DNA from: an uncultured Desulfobulbus sp.
GTDB lineage: Bacteria > Desulfobacterota > Desulfobulbia > Desulfobulbales > Desulfobulbaceae
Length of the DNA stretch: 64,000 nucleotides
Assembly: GCF_963665445.1 (NCBI RefSeq)
Contig: NZ_OY762276.1
Span: 5,016,601-5,080,600 of the forward strand
Direction of reading: 5' to 3'
The notes below the pieces were generated by a model. The model did no database searches and was not told where the DNA came from. It worked only from the letters and a program-made list of their open reading frames with translations. The position numbers and the translations under genes are program-made. How positions within the stretch are numbered: the stretch's first letter is position 1; each line of letters opens with the position of its first letter. Shown here in pieces: positions 1-9,058 of this stretch.

Positions 1-608
1 GCCGCCGGCATGGGAAAGCGCAGCCGCAGGTTGTCCAGCGTCCCGTTCATGGGTGGAGCTTTAAGAAAGATCTGCGCCAGGGCATGGGAACCCTGGCCCG
101 AACGGCCGTTGACCTGAATGATGCGCGCCCGCGGGGCCACGCTCTGTACCCGGTAGGCAAAGACCTCGCGCTCGGCCTGGGAGACGATGTCGCCTTTGGT
201 GATCACCACCACATCGGCCAACTTGAGCATGGGGCCGATCTTTTTCGGGGTGTGGAGTCCGCTGACGTTGTCGAGCACGCAGACCGCCAGCGATCCCTTG
301 ATATGGGGCGAGCAGCGGTTGCACAGCCCGGCGCTTTCGATCACGGTCATGCTCAGCTCCCGCTTGCCCGACCACTCCAGGACCCGGTCGATATTGGACA
401 CGAAATAGTGGTCCGGGCAGAGCACGCCGGAAAGCCCCTTCTGCACCGGAATGCCGGCCTGATGGTAAATGGCGTCGTCGTCGGTGACCAGGCAGTCGAA
501 CTTGATCACCCCGGCCTTGACGCCTTCGGCCATAACCGCCTCAAAGGTCTTGAGCAGGACCGAGGTCTTGCCGCTTGAAGGCGGGCCGGCCACGGTGATC
601 AAACGCAT
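1..608 (-). CDS. HypB/CooC-like P-loop GTPase, 3' end outside window
   Basis: The minus-strand reading frame begins at the ATG at 606-608 and stays open to the window edge (about 202 residues visible). It starts MRLITVAGPPSSGKTS, a Walker A P-loop at residues 8-16. Further on are VIESAGLCNRC, a switch-II-like strand followed by a CxxC pair, and VVVITKGD, an NKxD-type guanine box with T in place of N. This arrangement is known from the SIMIBI metallochaperone NTPases (HypB, UreG, CooC), which drive metal insertion into enzymes. The ATG overlaps the last codons of the upstream DUF1858/substrate-binding gene by 10 nt, so the two are translationally coupled. Proximity to nifENB suggests a role in metal handling for nitrogenase, which is inference. 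The exact substrate is unknown. Confidence 0.75.
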   Translation of the reverse strand, partial: MRLITVAGPPSSGKTSVLLKTFEAVMAEGVKAGVIKFDCLVTDDDAIYHQAGIPVQKGLSGVLCPDHYFVSNIDRVLEWSGKRELSMTVIESAGLCNRCSPHIKGSLAVCVLDNVSGLHTPKKIGPMLKLADVVVITKGDIVSQAEREVFAYRVQSVAPRARIIQVNGRSGQGSHALAQIFLKAPPMNGTLDNLRLRFPMPA

Positions 609-1828
609 GTCGCCTCTCCGGTGCGCCGATATTCGCTGGTGAAGGTCTCGCCGATATCCCGTTTGACCTGCTCAAGGTCATGGCGGTAGATGAAATCCCA
701 GCCGATCCAAAACAGTTTCTTGCCTTCGGGCAGGTTGGGGACCACCTCGGGATGGGGCGAGGGGAAGAAGTTGTCGCTGCAGTGCTGATGCAAGGACCGA
801 CTCATGAGAAAATCGATAATCGGGGAGAGTTCCTCGCGTTTGCTCTTCTTCACCAGCAACTGTACCGGGCTGATAAAGGCGCCTTCCTCGGGAAAGATGA
901 TCTCGATCCGCTCTTTGGCCTTGATTCTGTGGGCAAAGAACCAGGGCAGGATGAACAGCGGCGGACAGTTGTCGGCGTGGGTGTCGATCATCTTCACCAT
1001 CTGCGAGGGGTGCATGCCGTTGCAGACGTTGGCCGCCAGCTTGGGGATGGCCTCGCTGCCGAAGAGGCGGAAAAAGGGGACAAGAACGCCTGAGCAGAAA
1101 AAGCTGTCCTGGCCGCGCATGATGATGGATTTATTGTACCGGCTCTCCAGGAGATCGGCCCAACGCTCGGGCGGTGCCAGATCCGGGCGGATATCCTTGA
1201 CATGGACGCAGACCAGGGCGTTGCCGCAAAACATGGTGAGGTGCTGGTGCGGATCGGCAAAGCCGACATCCGCCATATGCGGGGCCATGGGACCGTTGAC
1301 GCTGACGAAGTGTCCGGGTTCGATGAATTTCTCCAGGAAGCGATGATGATAAAAGGCGTTGATGTCCGAGCTGAGAATCAGATCGGGCAACTCGTCGACC
1401 GATTCCACGGAGTCGATATAGGGGTAATAGGAGAGTTCGTGGTTGACGTTTCCCTCGGCCAGGTAGGCAAGGGGTGTGTCGTTTTTGGCCAGTTCCTCGG
1501 CAAAGCTCTGCAGGGCGTTGTTGAGCGAAACCTTGAGTCCGCAGGGGAGGAGTGCCAGCAGGGTGGGCTGGGCTCCGTGGATATCGGCTGCCGAGCTCGG
1601 AGCAGGTTCACTGGTTGCCGCGAGGGTGGTGCGGCAGCGCTGGAGAAAGGTTTCGCCATCGATGCCCTTGAACTTGAGCAGGGTGCGCAGCTTGAGAAAG
1701 GGGCCAAGTTTTTCCCGGACCTGGGGATTGTCGAAGTCGTGAAAACCAAAACCCTGGAAGACCGGCAGGGTCTGCGGGTAGGCATCCAAACATTCCTTGA
1801 CTGATAGATCGAGATGGAGCGGCTGCAT
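599..1828 (-). CDS. DUF1858-like domain plus periplasmic-binding-protein-fold protein
   Basis: A 409-residue protein. I chose the ATG at 1826-1828 because AGGAAA lies just upstream and because the longer in-frame extension is low-complexity and lacks homology-like sequence. Residues 1-70 (LDLSVKECLDAYPQTLPVF) resemble the DUF1858 helical domain. The remainder looks like an ABC-type substrate-binding protein (type II periplasmic-binding fold), with segments such as IMRGQDSFFCSGVLVPFF and GAFISPVQLLVKK. No clear signal peptide is visible, which is odd for a binding protein and may mean a cytoplasmic role. The gene sits downstream of the nifB terminator and overlaps the start of a HypB-like GTPase. 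The pair may act together in metal or cofactor supply; that is inference. Confidence 0.65.
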   Translation of the reverse strand: MQPLHLDLSVKECLDAYPQTLPVFQGFGFHDFDNPQVREKLGPFLKLRTLLKFKGIDGETFLQRCRTTLAATSEPAPSSAADIHGAQPTLLALLPCGLKVSLNNALQSFAEELAKNDTPLAYLAEGNVNHELSYYPYIDSVESVDELPDLILSSDINAFYHHRFLEKFIEPGHFVSVNGPMAPHMADVGFADPHQHLTMFCGNALVCVHVKDIRPDLAPPERWADLLESRYNKSIIMRGQDSFFCSGVLVPFFRLFGSEAIPKLAANVCNGMHPSQMVKMIDTHADNCPPLFILPWFFAHRIKAKERIEIIFPEEGAFISPVQLLVKKSKREELSPIIDFLMSRSLHQHCSDNFFPSPHPEVVPNLPEGKKLFWIGWDFIYRHDLEQVKRDIGETFTSEYRRTGEATCV

Positions 1829-1994
1829 GGTTCGTTTCCTGGTTATGGCCCGTGAGTTAAGGCAGTTATGCGTGGGACATCGTAACATGCCAAAATTTGT
1901 AAATGCATGCACCGAAACTCCAGCTTGTTCCGGTGCTCGAAACGTTCTCATTACGGTTGTTGTTGAAAATGACAATCCAAGGGAAAGCGCGCAA

Positions 1995-2055
1995 GAAAAA
2001 AAAGGGGGCACCGGTCGGCAGGGCCGGCATCTAGCCGGCCCGGACTCCGTGCCCC
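1995..2055 (-). terminator. Rho-independent terminator after nifB
   Basis: On the minus strand a long hairpin pairs GGGGCAC (2049-2055 side) with GTGCCCC (2004-2011 side). It contains an inner GGGCCGGC/GCCGGCCC stem and is followed by a run of eight U. It lies just after the nifB stop codon and should end the nifENB transcript, leaving the two downstream minus-strand genes with a separate promoter or dependent on read-through. Confidence 0.85.
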
Positions 2056-2089
2056 AGCGGCGGGTGGTGCGGCTGACGAGGGGGATCAA

Positions 2090-3367
2090 TCAGCCGCAAC
2101 CATTCCCGCCACCTGCACAGGCGCCCTTGGAAGAGCATTTTCGCATACGTCCCTGGAGCTGGGTCAGGCCACGCCCGGTATACACCGCCTCCAGTCCGCG
2201 TTCGATGAAACCGGCCATGGTCACCGGCTGGATACCTTTTTTCTTGAGGACCTCCTTGGGGGAGTCGCCCAGGTCGTTGACCAGGATGGCCCGGCAGTCG
2301 GAGAGCAGACGGCTTATGTTGTGCCAGCGCTGCGCTCCGCCGCCCGCGGGAGGCGCCGGACGTTCCTCGATCAGTTTGTAGCCGCCTTCACTGTCCTCAC
2401 CCCAGATCTGGAATCGGTTGGCCTCACCCAGATGCTGGTTGACCAACACACCTTCCAGGGTGGCAACCGCGACATAGGGGCGAACCGTGTCCACGGGTTT
2501 GGGCAGCTGCGAGCAGGCACTGAGGCAGCCGCGGAATTCCTCGGTCTTGTCGTTGTCGAGCAGGCCGACCGCATCGGCACGGCAGCGGGTGCAGTGGCGC
2601 ATCTGCGGCAGAAACTGCTCGGCCTCGTTACGGATGCGATCCATCATCTCCTTGCTCGGTTCCTCGAGATGTTCAAAGGCGGTGTCCGCATTGGGGATCA
2701 TGGCCATGCAGTTGAGCAGGTCAACCCCCATCTCCTTCATCTTGGCGGCCAGCACCGGAATGTGGTGGTCGTTGATGCCGGGCATGACGATGGTATTGAT
2801 CTTCACCGTGATGCCGTGCTTCTTGAGCAGCTCGATGGCCTGCAGCTGGCGGGCAAGGAGCAGTTCCGCACCCTGTTTGCCGCGATAGAGCACCTTGCCG
2901 TCGCGGACCCAGGCGTAGACGTGCTGGGTGATCTCCGGATCGACCGCGTTGATGGTGATGGTCACGTGGGAGATGCCGATTTCTGCAAGTTCCGGTACAT
3001 GCGGGGCCAGGTTCATGCCGTTTGACGAGAGGCAGAGGATGGTGTCTGGATGCTCTTTCTTGATCAGGCGCATGGTCTTCAGGGTCTCTTCGGGATTGGC
3101 GAAGGGGTCGCCGGGACCGGCAATGCCGGCTACGGAGATGCGCGGTTCCTTCTCCAGCACCTTGCCCATGTAGACCAGGGCCTGTTCCGGGCTGAGCAGG
3201 GTGGAGGTGACACCGGGACGCGACTCGTTGACGCAGTCGTATTTGCGGTTGCAGTAGTTGCACTGGATGTTGCATTTGGGGGCAACAGGCAGATGAACCC
3301 GGCCGTACTGACCTTTTGCTTTGACGTTGAAGCAGGGGTGACGGTTGAAATCTTTTTCGCTTAACAT
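2090..3367 (-). CDS. nifB: FeMo-cofactor biosynthesis radical SAM protein NifB with NifX-like C-terminus
   Basis: A 425-residue protein that makes NifB-co, the 8Fe-9S-C precursor of the nitrogenase cofactor. The start is the ATG at 3365-3367, preceded by AAAGGAG. Residues 1-60 carry HPCF and CNIQCNYC, the radical SAM CxxxCxxC cluster site, then NRKYDCVNESRPG as in known NifB. The SAM domain continues to about residue 290 with a CTRCRADAVG segment. From about residue 305 (RPYVAVATLEGVLVNQHLG) a NifX/NafY-like domain follows, so this is the long two-domain NifB rather than the stand-alone archaeal form. The C-terminus is rich in Gly and Cys. It lies 29 bp after nifN on the same strand and is followed by a strong terminator, so it is the last gene of nifENB. 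Confidence 0.97.
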   Translation of the reverse strand: MLSEKDFNRHPCFNVKAKGQYGRVHLPVAPKCNIQCNYCNRKYDCVNESRPGVTSTLLSPEQALVYMGKVLEKEPRISVAGIAGPGDPFANPEETLKTMRLIKKEHPDTILCLSSNGMNLAPHVPELAEIGISHVTITINAVDPEITQHVYAWVRDGKVLYRGKQGAELLLARQLQAIELLKKHGITVKINTIVMPGINDHHIPVLAAKMKEMGVDLLNCMAMIPNADTAFEHLEEPSKEMMDRIRNEAEQFLPQMRHCTRCRADAVGLLDNDKTEEFRGCLSACSQLPKPVDTVRPYVAVATLEGVLVNQHLGEANRFQIWGEDSEGGYKLIEERPAPPAGGGAQRWHNISRLLSDCRAILVNDLGDSPKEVLKKKGIQPVTMAGFIERGLEAVYTGRGLTQLQGRMRKCSSKGACAGGGNGCG

Positions 3368-3396
3368 ATCAGGGCTCCTTTGGCGGAAGAGAGAAA

Positions 3397-4782
3397 TCAC
3401 ATATAGAAATAGCCGACCGGGGAATCGTTCTGCTTTTTCTCGATCAGGGCGTTGGCCACGGTGTCGAAGAGCTGCTGGGCTCCGGCGTAGCCAAGGTGGA
3501 GAATGCGCTGGCCGCCGATACGATCGTGGATGGGGAAGCCGACGCGAATGATCGGGATGTTCAATTTTTTCGAGAGATTAAATCCCTTGGAGTGGCCAAC
3601 CACCAGATCGATGTTCAACTGCTCGGCCATCTCGTTGATCTCGTAGAAGTCCACGTCCTCGAAGACCTGGGGCTGCTCGACCAGGGTGTCGCCGGTGACG
3701 CTGGCAATGGCCTCTTTCAATCTCCCTGAGGCCCCACCCGTGGCACAGAGCACCGGCTGGATGCCGATCTCGGTGAGAAAGGAGCTCATGCCGACCACCA
3801 GATCCTCTTCGCCGTAGACAACCGCCCGCTTGCCGGAGACATACTTGTGGCCATCGACATAGGCATCGATCAGGCGGCCGCGTTGTTTCACGTATTTTTC
3901 CGGGGTGGGACGGCCGCTGAGTTGCTCGAGGATGTTGAAGAAGACATCGGTTTCGCGAATGCCGATCGGCATGCCAAGACGATGCTGGGGCACGGTGAAC
4001 TTCTCGCGAAGGACATCCCCGCCGGATTTCATCGCCCCGAGGGTCGGGCCGAATTCGATGGTGGCCTTGGCGCGGCCCATGGCCTTGATCTTGGCAAGCG
4101 GGGTGCCGCCGGCCTGGATCTTCTCGTATTCCAAGAGTGCAGGGCCGTCCATGGTCTCGGAGAGATCGGGCAAGAGGGCGTAATCGAGGCCGAAATCGCT
4201 CAGAATTTCATGGAGCAGGCGGTAGTCGGCCGAGCTGACGAAACCGGGCAGGACATTGACCGATTCGTTGCGCGGGCCGCCTTCGCTCAATTGGGCCACG
4301 ACCTCGCGGATCGCGGCATGAAATCCCTCCATGTGGGTCCCGGAGTAACTGGGGGTGGAAACATTGACAAAGGTGGGCAGGCCCACCGACCCCTTGGTAT
4401 CCTCGGCATACTCGCGCAAATACATGGCCACGTCGTCGCCGATGGTCTCGGTGAGACAGGTGGTGGCGATGCCGATGACCTCCGGGCGGTATTTTTCCGC
4501 CACATTGGTCAGGCCGAGTTTGAGGTTGGGGCCGCCGCCGTAGACCGCATGCTTCTCGGAGAGCGAGGAGGAGGCGATATCGATCGGCTCGTTGAAATGG
4601 CTGATAATATAGCGCCGCATGTAGGTGGCGCAGCCCTGGGAACCGTGGAGGTAGGGTACCGCGCCTTCAATACCTTTGAAGGCCAGGCAAGCGCCGAGAG
4701 GCTTGCACAGCTTGCAGGCGTTGGTGGTGGAAAGGTAATTGGGTTTCTTCGGTTTTTTAAAGGTGGGCGGATTTTTACTCAT
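3397..4782 (-). CDS. nifN: Nitrogenase cofactor scaffold subunit NifN
   Basis: A 461-residue protein of the nitrogenase component 1 superfamily. With NifE it forms the NifEN scaffold on which NifB-co matures to FeMo-co. The N-terminus has NACKLCKPLGACLAFKGI and GSQGCATYMRRY, the cluster-ligand Cys pattern of NifN/NifK-type subunits. TCLTETIGDD, typical of NifN/NifK, follows near residue 108. An AAGGAGA ribosome binding site precedes the ATG at 4780-4782. It is transcribed from the nifE promoter, with 30 bp between nifE and nifN. Length and motifs are ordinary for the family, and the separate nifE and nifN genes show that this is not a fused NifEN. Confidence 0.95.
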   Translation of the reverse strand: MSKNPPTFKKPKKPNYLSTTNACKLCKPLGACLAFKGIEGAVPYLHGSQGCATYMRRYIISHFNEPIDIASSSLSEKHAVYGGGPNLKLGLTNVAEKYRPEVIGIATTCLTETIGDDVAMYLREYAEDTKGSVGLPTFVNVSTPSYSGTHMEGFHAAIREVVAQLSEGGPRNESVNVLPGFVSSADYRLLHEILSDFGLDYALLPDLSETMDGPALLEYEKIQAGGTPLAKIKAMGRAKATIEFGPTLGAMKSGGDVLREKFTVPQHRLGMPIGIRETDVFFNILEQLSGRPTPEKYVKQRGRLIDAYVDGHKYVSGKRAVVYGEEDLVVGMSSFLTEIGIQPVLCATGGASGRLKEAIASVTGDTLVEQPQVFEDVDFYEINEMAEQLNIDLVVGHSKGFNLSKKLNIPIIRVGFPIHDRIGGQRILHLGYAGAQQLFDTVANALIEKKQNDSPVGYFYM

Positions 4783-4812
4783 GATCGTCTCCTTGCGCGT
4801 TCAAAGCTTGAT

Positions 4813-6171
4813 TCAACAGGAAGGTTTGGCGCTTTTATTGCGCGGGACAAACTGCCAGACCGGGCTCGTTACCGAGGCGTAGACCTCTTTGGCAAAGTTG
4901 AGCATGCCATCAAATCCGGCCAAGGCCTCCTTCCGTTCGTGGTTGTGATCACAGAAACCAATGCCAAGCTTGTAGGCAATGGGACGCTCCTTGACGCCGC
5001 CGACGAAGACGTCCACCTGTTTTTCTTTCAAGAAGCTGGTCAACTCCAGCGGGTTGGTGTCATCGACGATAACCGTACCGGGATCGACAATCGCAGCCAG
5101 CTCGATGTAGTCTTCCTTGGTGCCGGTCTGGGACCCGACCATGACCACCTGCATGTCGATCAGGCGGAAGGCTTTGACCAGGGAAAAGGCCTTGAACGAG
5201 CCGCCCACATAGATGGCCGCCTTTTTGCCGGCGAGGGCCTTGCGGTAGGGCTCCAGGGATGAGGCCAGCTTTTTGACCTCTTCCTCGACCAGCTTCTTGG
5301 TCCGTTCCATGATCTCCGGATCCTTGAAGAAACGGGCAATGTCGTACAGGGCCTCGGCCATGTCCTCGATACCGAAGTAGGAGACACGAAGCGATGGGAT
5401 GCCGAATTTCTCCTCCATCATGTTGGCGAGCTCCATGGTGGACCCGGAGCACTGGACAACGTTGAGGGCGGCGCCATGGGCCCGCTGAATATCGGCCACT
5501 CGGCCATCGCCGGTGATGTTGGCCACCACCTCGATGCCCATGCGCTCGTAGTACTCGCGGATCATCCAGATCTCGCCGGCCAGGTTGAAGTCGCCCAGGA
5601 TGTTGAGTGAATATTTGGAAATGCCGGAGGTGTCGCCGGTGCCGATCAGGCGGAACATGGCGTCACAGGCCGCTTTATAGCCAGCACGTTTGTTGCCCTT
5701 GAAGCCCTCCGATTTTACCGGAATCACCGGGATGCTGTATTCGGCTTCCACGGATTTGCACACCGCTTCCAGATCGTCGCCGATGATGCCGACGATGCAG
5801 GTCGAGTAGACAAAGGCGGCTTTGGGCTCGTGGCGTTCGATCAACTCGCGCAGGGCGGCGTCCAGTTTTTTCTCGCCGCCGAAGATGACGTCTTTTTCCT
5901 GGAGATCGGTGGAAAAGGAGAGGCGGTGTAACTCAGGGCCGGAGGACAGGGCGCCACGAATGTCCCAGGTGTAGACCGCGCAACCGATCGGGCCGTGCAC
6001 CAGGTGAATCGCATCGGCGATCGGGTAGAGTACAACGCGCGAGCCGCAGAATACGCAGGCCCGCTGACTGACTGCGCCAGCCAAACTGTCTTTGTTGCAA
6101 ACGATATCAAAGGGCTTGTCACCTTTGACGAATATTTGATTTTCTCTCTCTTTTAATGCTACTGCTTCCAT
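4813..6171 (-). CDS. nifE: Nitrogenase cofactor scaffold subunit NifE
   Basis: A 452-residue NifD-related subunit of the NifEN scaffold complex. I prefer the ATG at 6169-6171 (MEAVALKER) over upstream in-frame ATGs because AGGGGG lies seven bases upstream of it. Family hallmarks are SLAGAVSQRACVFCGSRV near residue 40, HLVHGPIGCAVYTWDIRG near 65, and FVYSTCIVGIIGDD near 130, which supply the conserved Cys ligands of the bridging cluster. The C-terminus is short (NKSAKPSC). It is the first gene of nifE-nifN-nifB, and a sigma-54 promoter starts about 46 bp upstream of the ATG. nifHDK are not in the window. Confidence 0.96.
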   Translation of the reverse strand: MEAVALKERENQIFVKGDKPFDIVCNKDSLAGAVSQRACVFCGSRVVLYPIADAIHLVHGPIGCAVYTWDIRGALSSGPELHRLSFSTDLQEKDVIFGGEKKLDAALRELIERHEPKAAFVYSTCIVGIIGDDLEAVCKSVEAEYSIPVIPVKSEGFKGNKRAGYKAACDAMFRLIGTGDTSGISKYSLNILGDFNLAGEIWMIREYYERMGIEVVANITGDGRVADIQRAHGAALNVVQCSGSTMELANMMEEKFGIPSLRVSYFGIEDMAEALYDIARFFKDPEIMERTKKLVEEEVKKLASSLEPYRKALAGKKAAIYVGGSFKAFSLVKAFRLIDMQVVMVGSQTGTKEDYIELAAIVDPGTVIVDDTNPLELTSFLKEKQVDVFVGGVKERPIAYKLGIGFCDHNHERKEALAGFDGMLNFAKEVYASVTSPVWQFVPRNKSAKPSC

Positions 6172-6216
6172 GAGTATCCCCCTCATTGTAAACATCTCTT
6201 TGATGCCTTAGGTATC

Positions 6217-6231
6217 GCAAACTATGTGCCA
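6217..6231 (-). promoter_or_regulatory. Sigma-54 (RpoN) promoter of nifENB
   Basis: On the minus strand the sequence reads TGGCAC-ATAGT-TTGC, matching the -24/-12 consensus TGGCAC-N5-TTGC with the correct spacing (6226-6231 and 6217-6220). Transcription would begin near 6205, about 34 nt before the nifE ATG. Sigma-54 promoters upstream of nif genes are normally activated by NifA. Confidence 0.88.
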
Positions 6232-6319
6232 GGAGTGGGGATTCAGTTTTTATTCTTTAAATTTAATGAGTTGCTGTTTTTTGCAGTGACATCTTCGCTG
6301 ACAATATCGAAAAGACGGA

Positions 6320-6335
6320 TGTTATCAATTATACA
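6320..6335 (-). promoter_or_regulatory. Candidate NifA upstream activating sequence
   Basis: The sequence TGT-TATCAATTAT-ACA is an exact TGT-N10-ACA site, the known NifA-binding consensus. It is centred about 120 bp upstream of the predicted nifE transcription start, the usual distance for an enhancer contacting sigma-54 polymerase through DNA looping. The region between is AT-rich, compatible with IHF bending. A second near-match at 6275-6291 has an 11-base spacer and is less convincing. Confidence 0.75.
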
Positions 6336-6631
6336 ATTTTGAATAAAATGTACCTTTTTGTTGGTGAAGCAGCCGGATATCGACAATTTCTACCGTTGGC
6401 AAAAAACAGCGCTGCGGATTAGCGAAGATCCTTGCGTCCCAAGGGCTTTAAGGGCAAGGAAAGGGTTGCGCAGACTATTGGGGCGCTTTTGTATGTAAAT
6501 TGCTGCAAATAAAGCAAAAATGAAGGGGGGAAACTCCTTGACCAAAGCCGCGAACTTTGCCAGAGTATGTTCTCCCTCAACAGATGGGGTGCGTCGTCTC
6601 CCCCCATCACACTTCAACTGGACACAGGTGC

Positions 6632-6994
6632 ATGGTCAAAAAAATTCTGATCGTCGAGGATGAACAGCTCATAGGACTCATGCTGGCGGAGAACGTCAAG
6701 GAATTGGGATGCCAGGTGACCCAGGTCGTCACCAACGGCAAAGCCGCCCTCCATGCCGTCCAGTCGGACCCGCCGGACGCCATCCTGATGGATATCAGTC
6801 TGGACGGGGTTATGAGCGGTATTGAGACAGCGCGTCGGATCAAATCTCTCCAGGATATTCCCATTCTCTTTTTTACCGGGTATCAGGACCCGCATCTGCT
6901 TTCCCAAGCTGACGCGGTCAAGCCGGTCGGCATCGTCGATAAGCTCGATACCACGGAGAATATACAACAGGCGATCTGCTCGCTGTTGCAGTAA
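6632..6994 (+). CDS. Stand-alone response-regulator receiver protein
   Basis: A 120-residue CheY-like protein consisting only of a REC domain. It begins MVKKILIVEDEQ, with acidic pocket residues E9-D10. D54 in ILMDISLDG is the expected phosphoacceptor, and FFTG then DKL supply the conserved Thr and Lys. I chose the ATG at 6632 over an upstream in-frame ATG because the receiver domain begins exactly there. No output domain follows. It is divergent from nifE and precedes pabBC, but neither neighbour points to a partner kinase. A role in a phosphorelay or in regulating a partner protein is likely from family knowledge; the pathway is unknown. Confidence 0.85.
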   Translation: MVKKILIVEDEQLIGLMLAENVKELGCQVTQVVTNGKAALHAVQSDPPDAILMDISLDGVMSGIETARRIKSLQDIPILFFTGYQDPHLLSQADAVKPVGIVDKLDTTENIQQAICSLLQ

Positions 6995-7078
6995 CTCCCG
7001 CTGGGCAGTAAAAGGGGCTGGATATTTTCCACGAGCATCCCTGATGGCGGAGGGACTGGTTGATTTCATCCACCTGCC

Positions 7079-8923
7079 ATGGGAGGATTTTTCTGCTTTT
7101 GCCCTCATGAGAGCCGACTTCTGCCCATGCCCCAAACAGCTGTCGCTCCCCGTTGTCGCGGGGAAAAACATTCGCATGAACATCTGGTCGTCCTTCGAGA
7201 TGGCCAAGCCGGCACATGGCGAATTCTGTCCAGGCCATGCCGGATCGTTACCACCAACCAGGCCTCGGAAGTTGCGTCCTGTCTGCGTGAGGTCGAACAT
7301 AGCGTCGCAACGCAGGGGCTCATTGCTGCAGGCTTTGTCGCTTACGAGGCTGCCTCGGCCTTTGATGCCGCCCTGGTCCATCACGATCCCGGTGATTTTC
7401 CCCTGCTCTGGTTTGCTCTCTATCCTGCGTGGTCGAATTATCACCTTAAAACTCCAAGAGAAAACGCGCCTGACCTTCACTGGCAGGCATCGCTGGGGCA
7501 GGAGGCGTACGGTCATTGTCTTCAACGTGTCCACCGCTATATCGCATCCGGCGATACCTATCAGGTGAACTACAGTTACCGGCTCTCGACCCCTTTTCAG
7601 GGGAGCGCCTTTTCACTCTTTTGCCAGCTGGCCACCGGCCACGATCCGGAATACGGGGCCTATCTCCACGCCGGTGATTGGGAGTTGGTGTCTCTGTCGC
7701 CGGAGCTCTTTTTTTGCCGTGAGGGCGACCTGCTCACCTCTATCCCTATGAAAGGCACTTTTCCGCGGGGATTGAGTGCCGAGGATGATCGCGCTCAGGG
7801 GAGGAGACTCCGCGAGAGCCTCAAAAATCGGGCTGAAAACGTGATGATCGTTGATATGGTCCGCAACGATCTCGGGCGGATAGCCGTGCCGGGATCGGTG
7901 CGTGTGGAATCCTTGTTCGCAACCCAGCGCCATCCCACGCTCTGGCAGATGACCTCATCCGTAAGCGGACAGGTGCGCTCTTCGCTTACAGACATTTTTA
8001 GCGCACTTTTTCCGGCCGCCTCCATTACCGGGGCGCCCAAGGCGCGCACCATGGAGCTGATCAGAGAGTTGGAATATGGGCCGCGCCGCATTTACACCGG
8101 CAGCATTGGCTTTCTGTTGCCGGACGGCCGGGCACAGTTCAATGTCGCCATTCGCACCCTGCTGCACGATCGGCGCCGGCGCCGGCTGGAGTATGGTGTG
8201 GGAGGTGGGATTGTGGCCGATTCATCCATCGATGGCGAATGGGAGGAGACCCGTACTAAAAGTTTGGCCGTCAAACCCTTGGTTGCGGAGTTCTCACTGC
8301 TTGAGACAATGCGATGGAGGCCTGGCGAAGGGATATTTCTCCTGGAAAGACATCTGCACCGATTGCGGAACTCGGCGGAGTATTTTTCCTATCCCTGCGA
8401 CCTGGGGGGGATCCGGGATCAGTTGGCTAAGGCTGTGGCCAATCTTCCTGCCAAGGGGTGCAAGCTGCGCCTGCTACTTGATCGTTTCGGCCGGGTCAGT
8501 GTTAAAGGGGAAGTCCTGCCCACCAGGACGGGATCTGCTTCGCTGCGACTTGTGGCGGCCAAGTCTCCGGTCGAGTCAAACGATCCCTTTTTGTACCACA
8601 AAACCACCAGGCGTCAGGTCTATGAGCAGGCTCGGGCCGCCGCGCCCCGTCAGGCCGATGATGTTATCCTGTACAATCACAAGGGAGAATTGACCGAAAC
8701 AACCATTGCCAATATCGTGCTTGTCCTTGGGGGGCGCCGCTGCACGCCGCCGGTTCGTTGCGGTCTCTTGGCCGGTACCCTGCGGCAGCAGTTGCTGGAG
8801 AGCGGCGACATCGAGGAGCGTTGCCTGAAGGTTGAGGATTTGGAGCACGCCGACTCCATAGTCCTGATCAACAGTGTGCGGGGTGAAATGGCTGCGGTGC
8901 TCTGGGGCAATGACCGGGCGTGA
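7079..8923 (+). CDS. pabBC: Aminodeoxychorismate synthase component I fused to aminodeoxychorismate lyase (PabB-PabC)
   Basis: A protein of about 600 residues for p-aminobenzoate (folate) synthesis. Residues about 120-385 form the chorismate-binding domain: SGDTYQVNYSYRL, IPMKGTFPRG, VMIVDMVRNDLGRIA, ITGAPKARTMELI and EYGVGGGIVADS are PabB/TrpE signatures. From about residue 395 (FSLLETMRWRPGEG) a class IV PLP-dependent lyase follows, with FLLERHLHRL and LTETTIANIVL. The start is uncertain. The frame opens only five codons before the ATG at 7079, and neither that ATG nor the ATG at 7127 has a good ribosome binding site. Because HLVVLRDGQAGTWR looks like the usual N-terminus, 7127 is equally possible. 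The gene is not obviously in an operon. Confidence 0.88.
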   Translation: MGGFFCFCPHESRLLPMPQTAVAPRCRGEKHSHEHLVVLRDGQAGTWRILSRPCRIVTTNQASEVASCLREVEHSVATQGLIAAGFVAYEAASAFDAALVHHDPGDFPLLWFALYPAWSNYHLKTPRENAPDLHWQASLGQEAYGHCLQRVHRYIASGDTYQVNYSYRLSTPFQGSAFSLFCQLATGHDPEYGAYLHAGDWELVSLSPELFFCREGDLLTSIPMKGTFPRGLSAEDDRAQGRRLRESLKNRAENVMIVDMVRNDLGRIAVPGSVRVESLFATQRHPTLWQMTSSVSGQVRSSLTDIFSALFPAASITGAPKARTMELIRELEYGPRRIYTGSIGFLLPDGRAQFNVAIRTLLHDRRRRRLEYGVGGGIVADSSIDGEWEETRTKSLAVKPLVAEFSLLETMRWRPGEGIFLLERHLHRLRNSAEYFSYPCDLGGIRDQLAKAVANLPAKGCKLRLLLDRFGRVSVKGEVLPTRTGSASLRLVAAKSPVESNDPFLYHKTTRRQVYEQARAAAPRQADDVILYNHKGELTETTIANIVLVLGGRRCTPPVRCGLLAGTLRQQLLESGDIEERCLKVEDLEHADSIVLINSVRGEMAAVLWGNDRA

Positions 8924-9058
8924 CTCTGCCGCCGGACGAATTTCTTTTTGCTCAGGCTTTGTTCATTTTGCCAAATAGCCGCAGGCTGCTTACACTCATG
9001 GAACATAGACAGGTCGGGAATGAGGCCAGCAGAGCCTTCACAACCAGGAGGTGCAGCG

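Noticed and set aside
1829-1990. Possible sigma-54 site (TTGGCATGTTACGATG on the minus strand) before the DUF1858 gene
   Set aside because: The -12 GC is missing, so the match to consensus is poor. No support for NifA control of that gene.
6822-7568. Overlapping frame before and across the start of pabBC
   Set aside because: It runs in a different frame from the PabB motifs and shows no family sequence. A frameshifted N-terminus was considered, but the pabBC frame already holds a plausible start.
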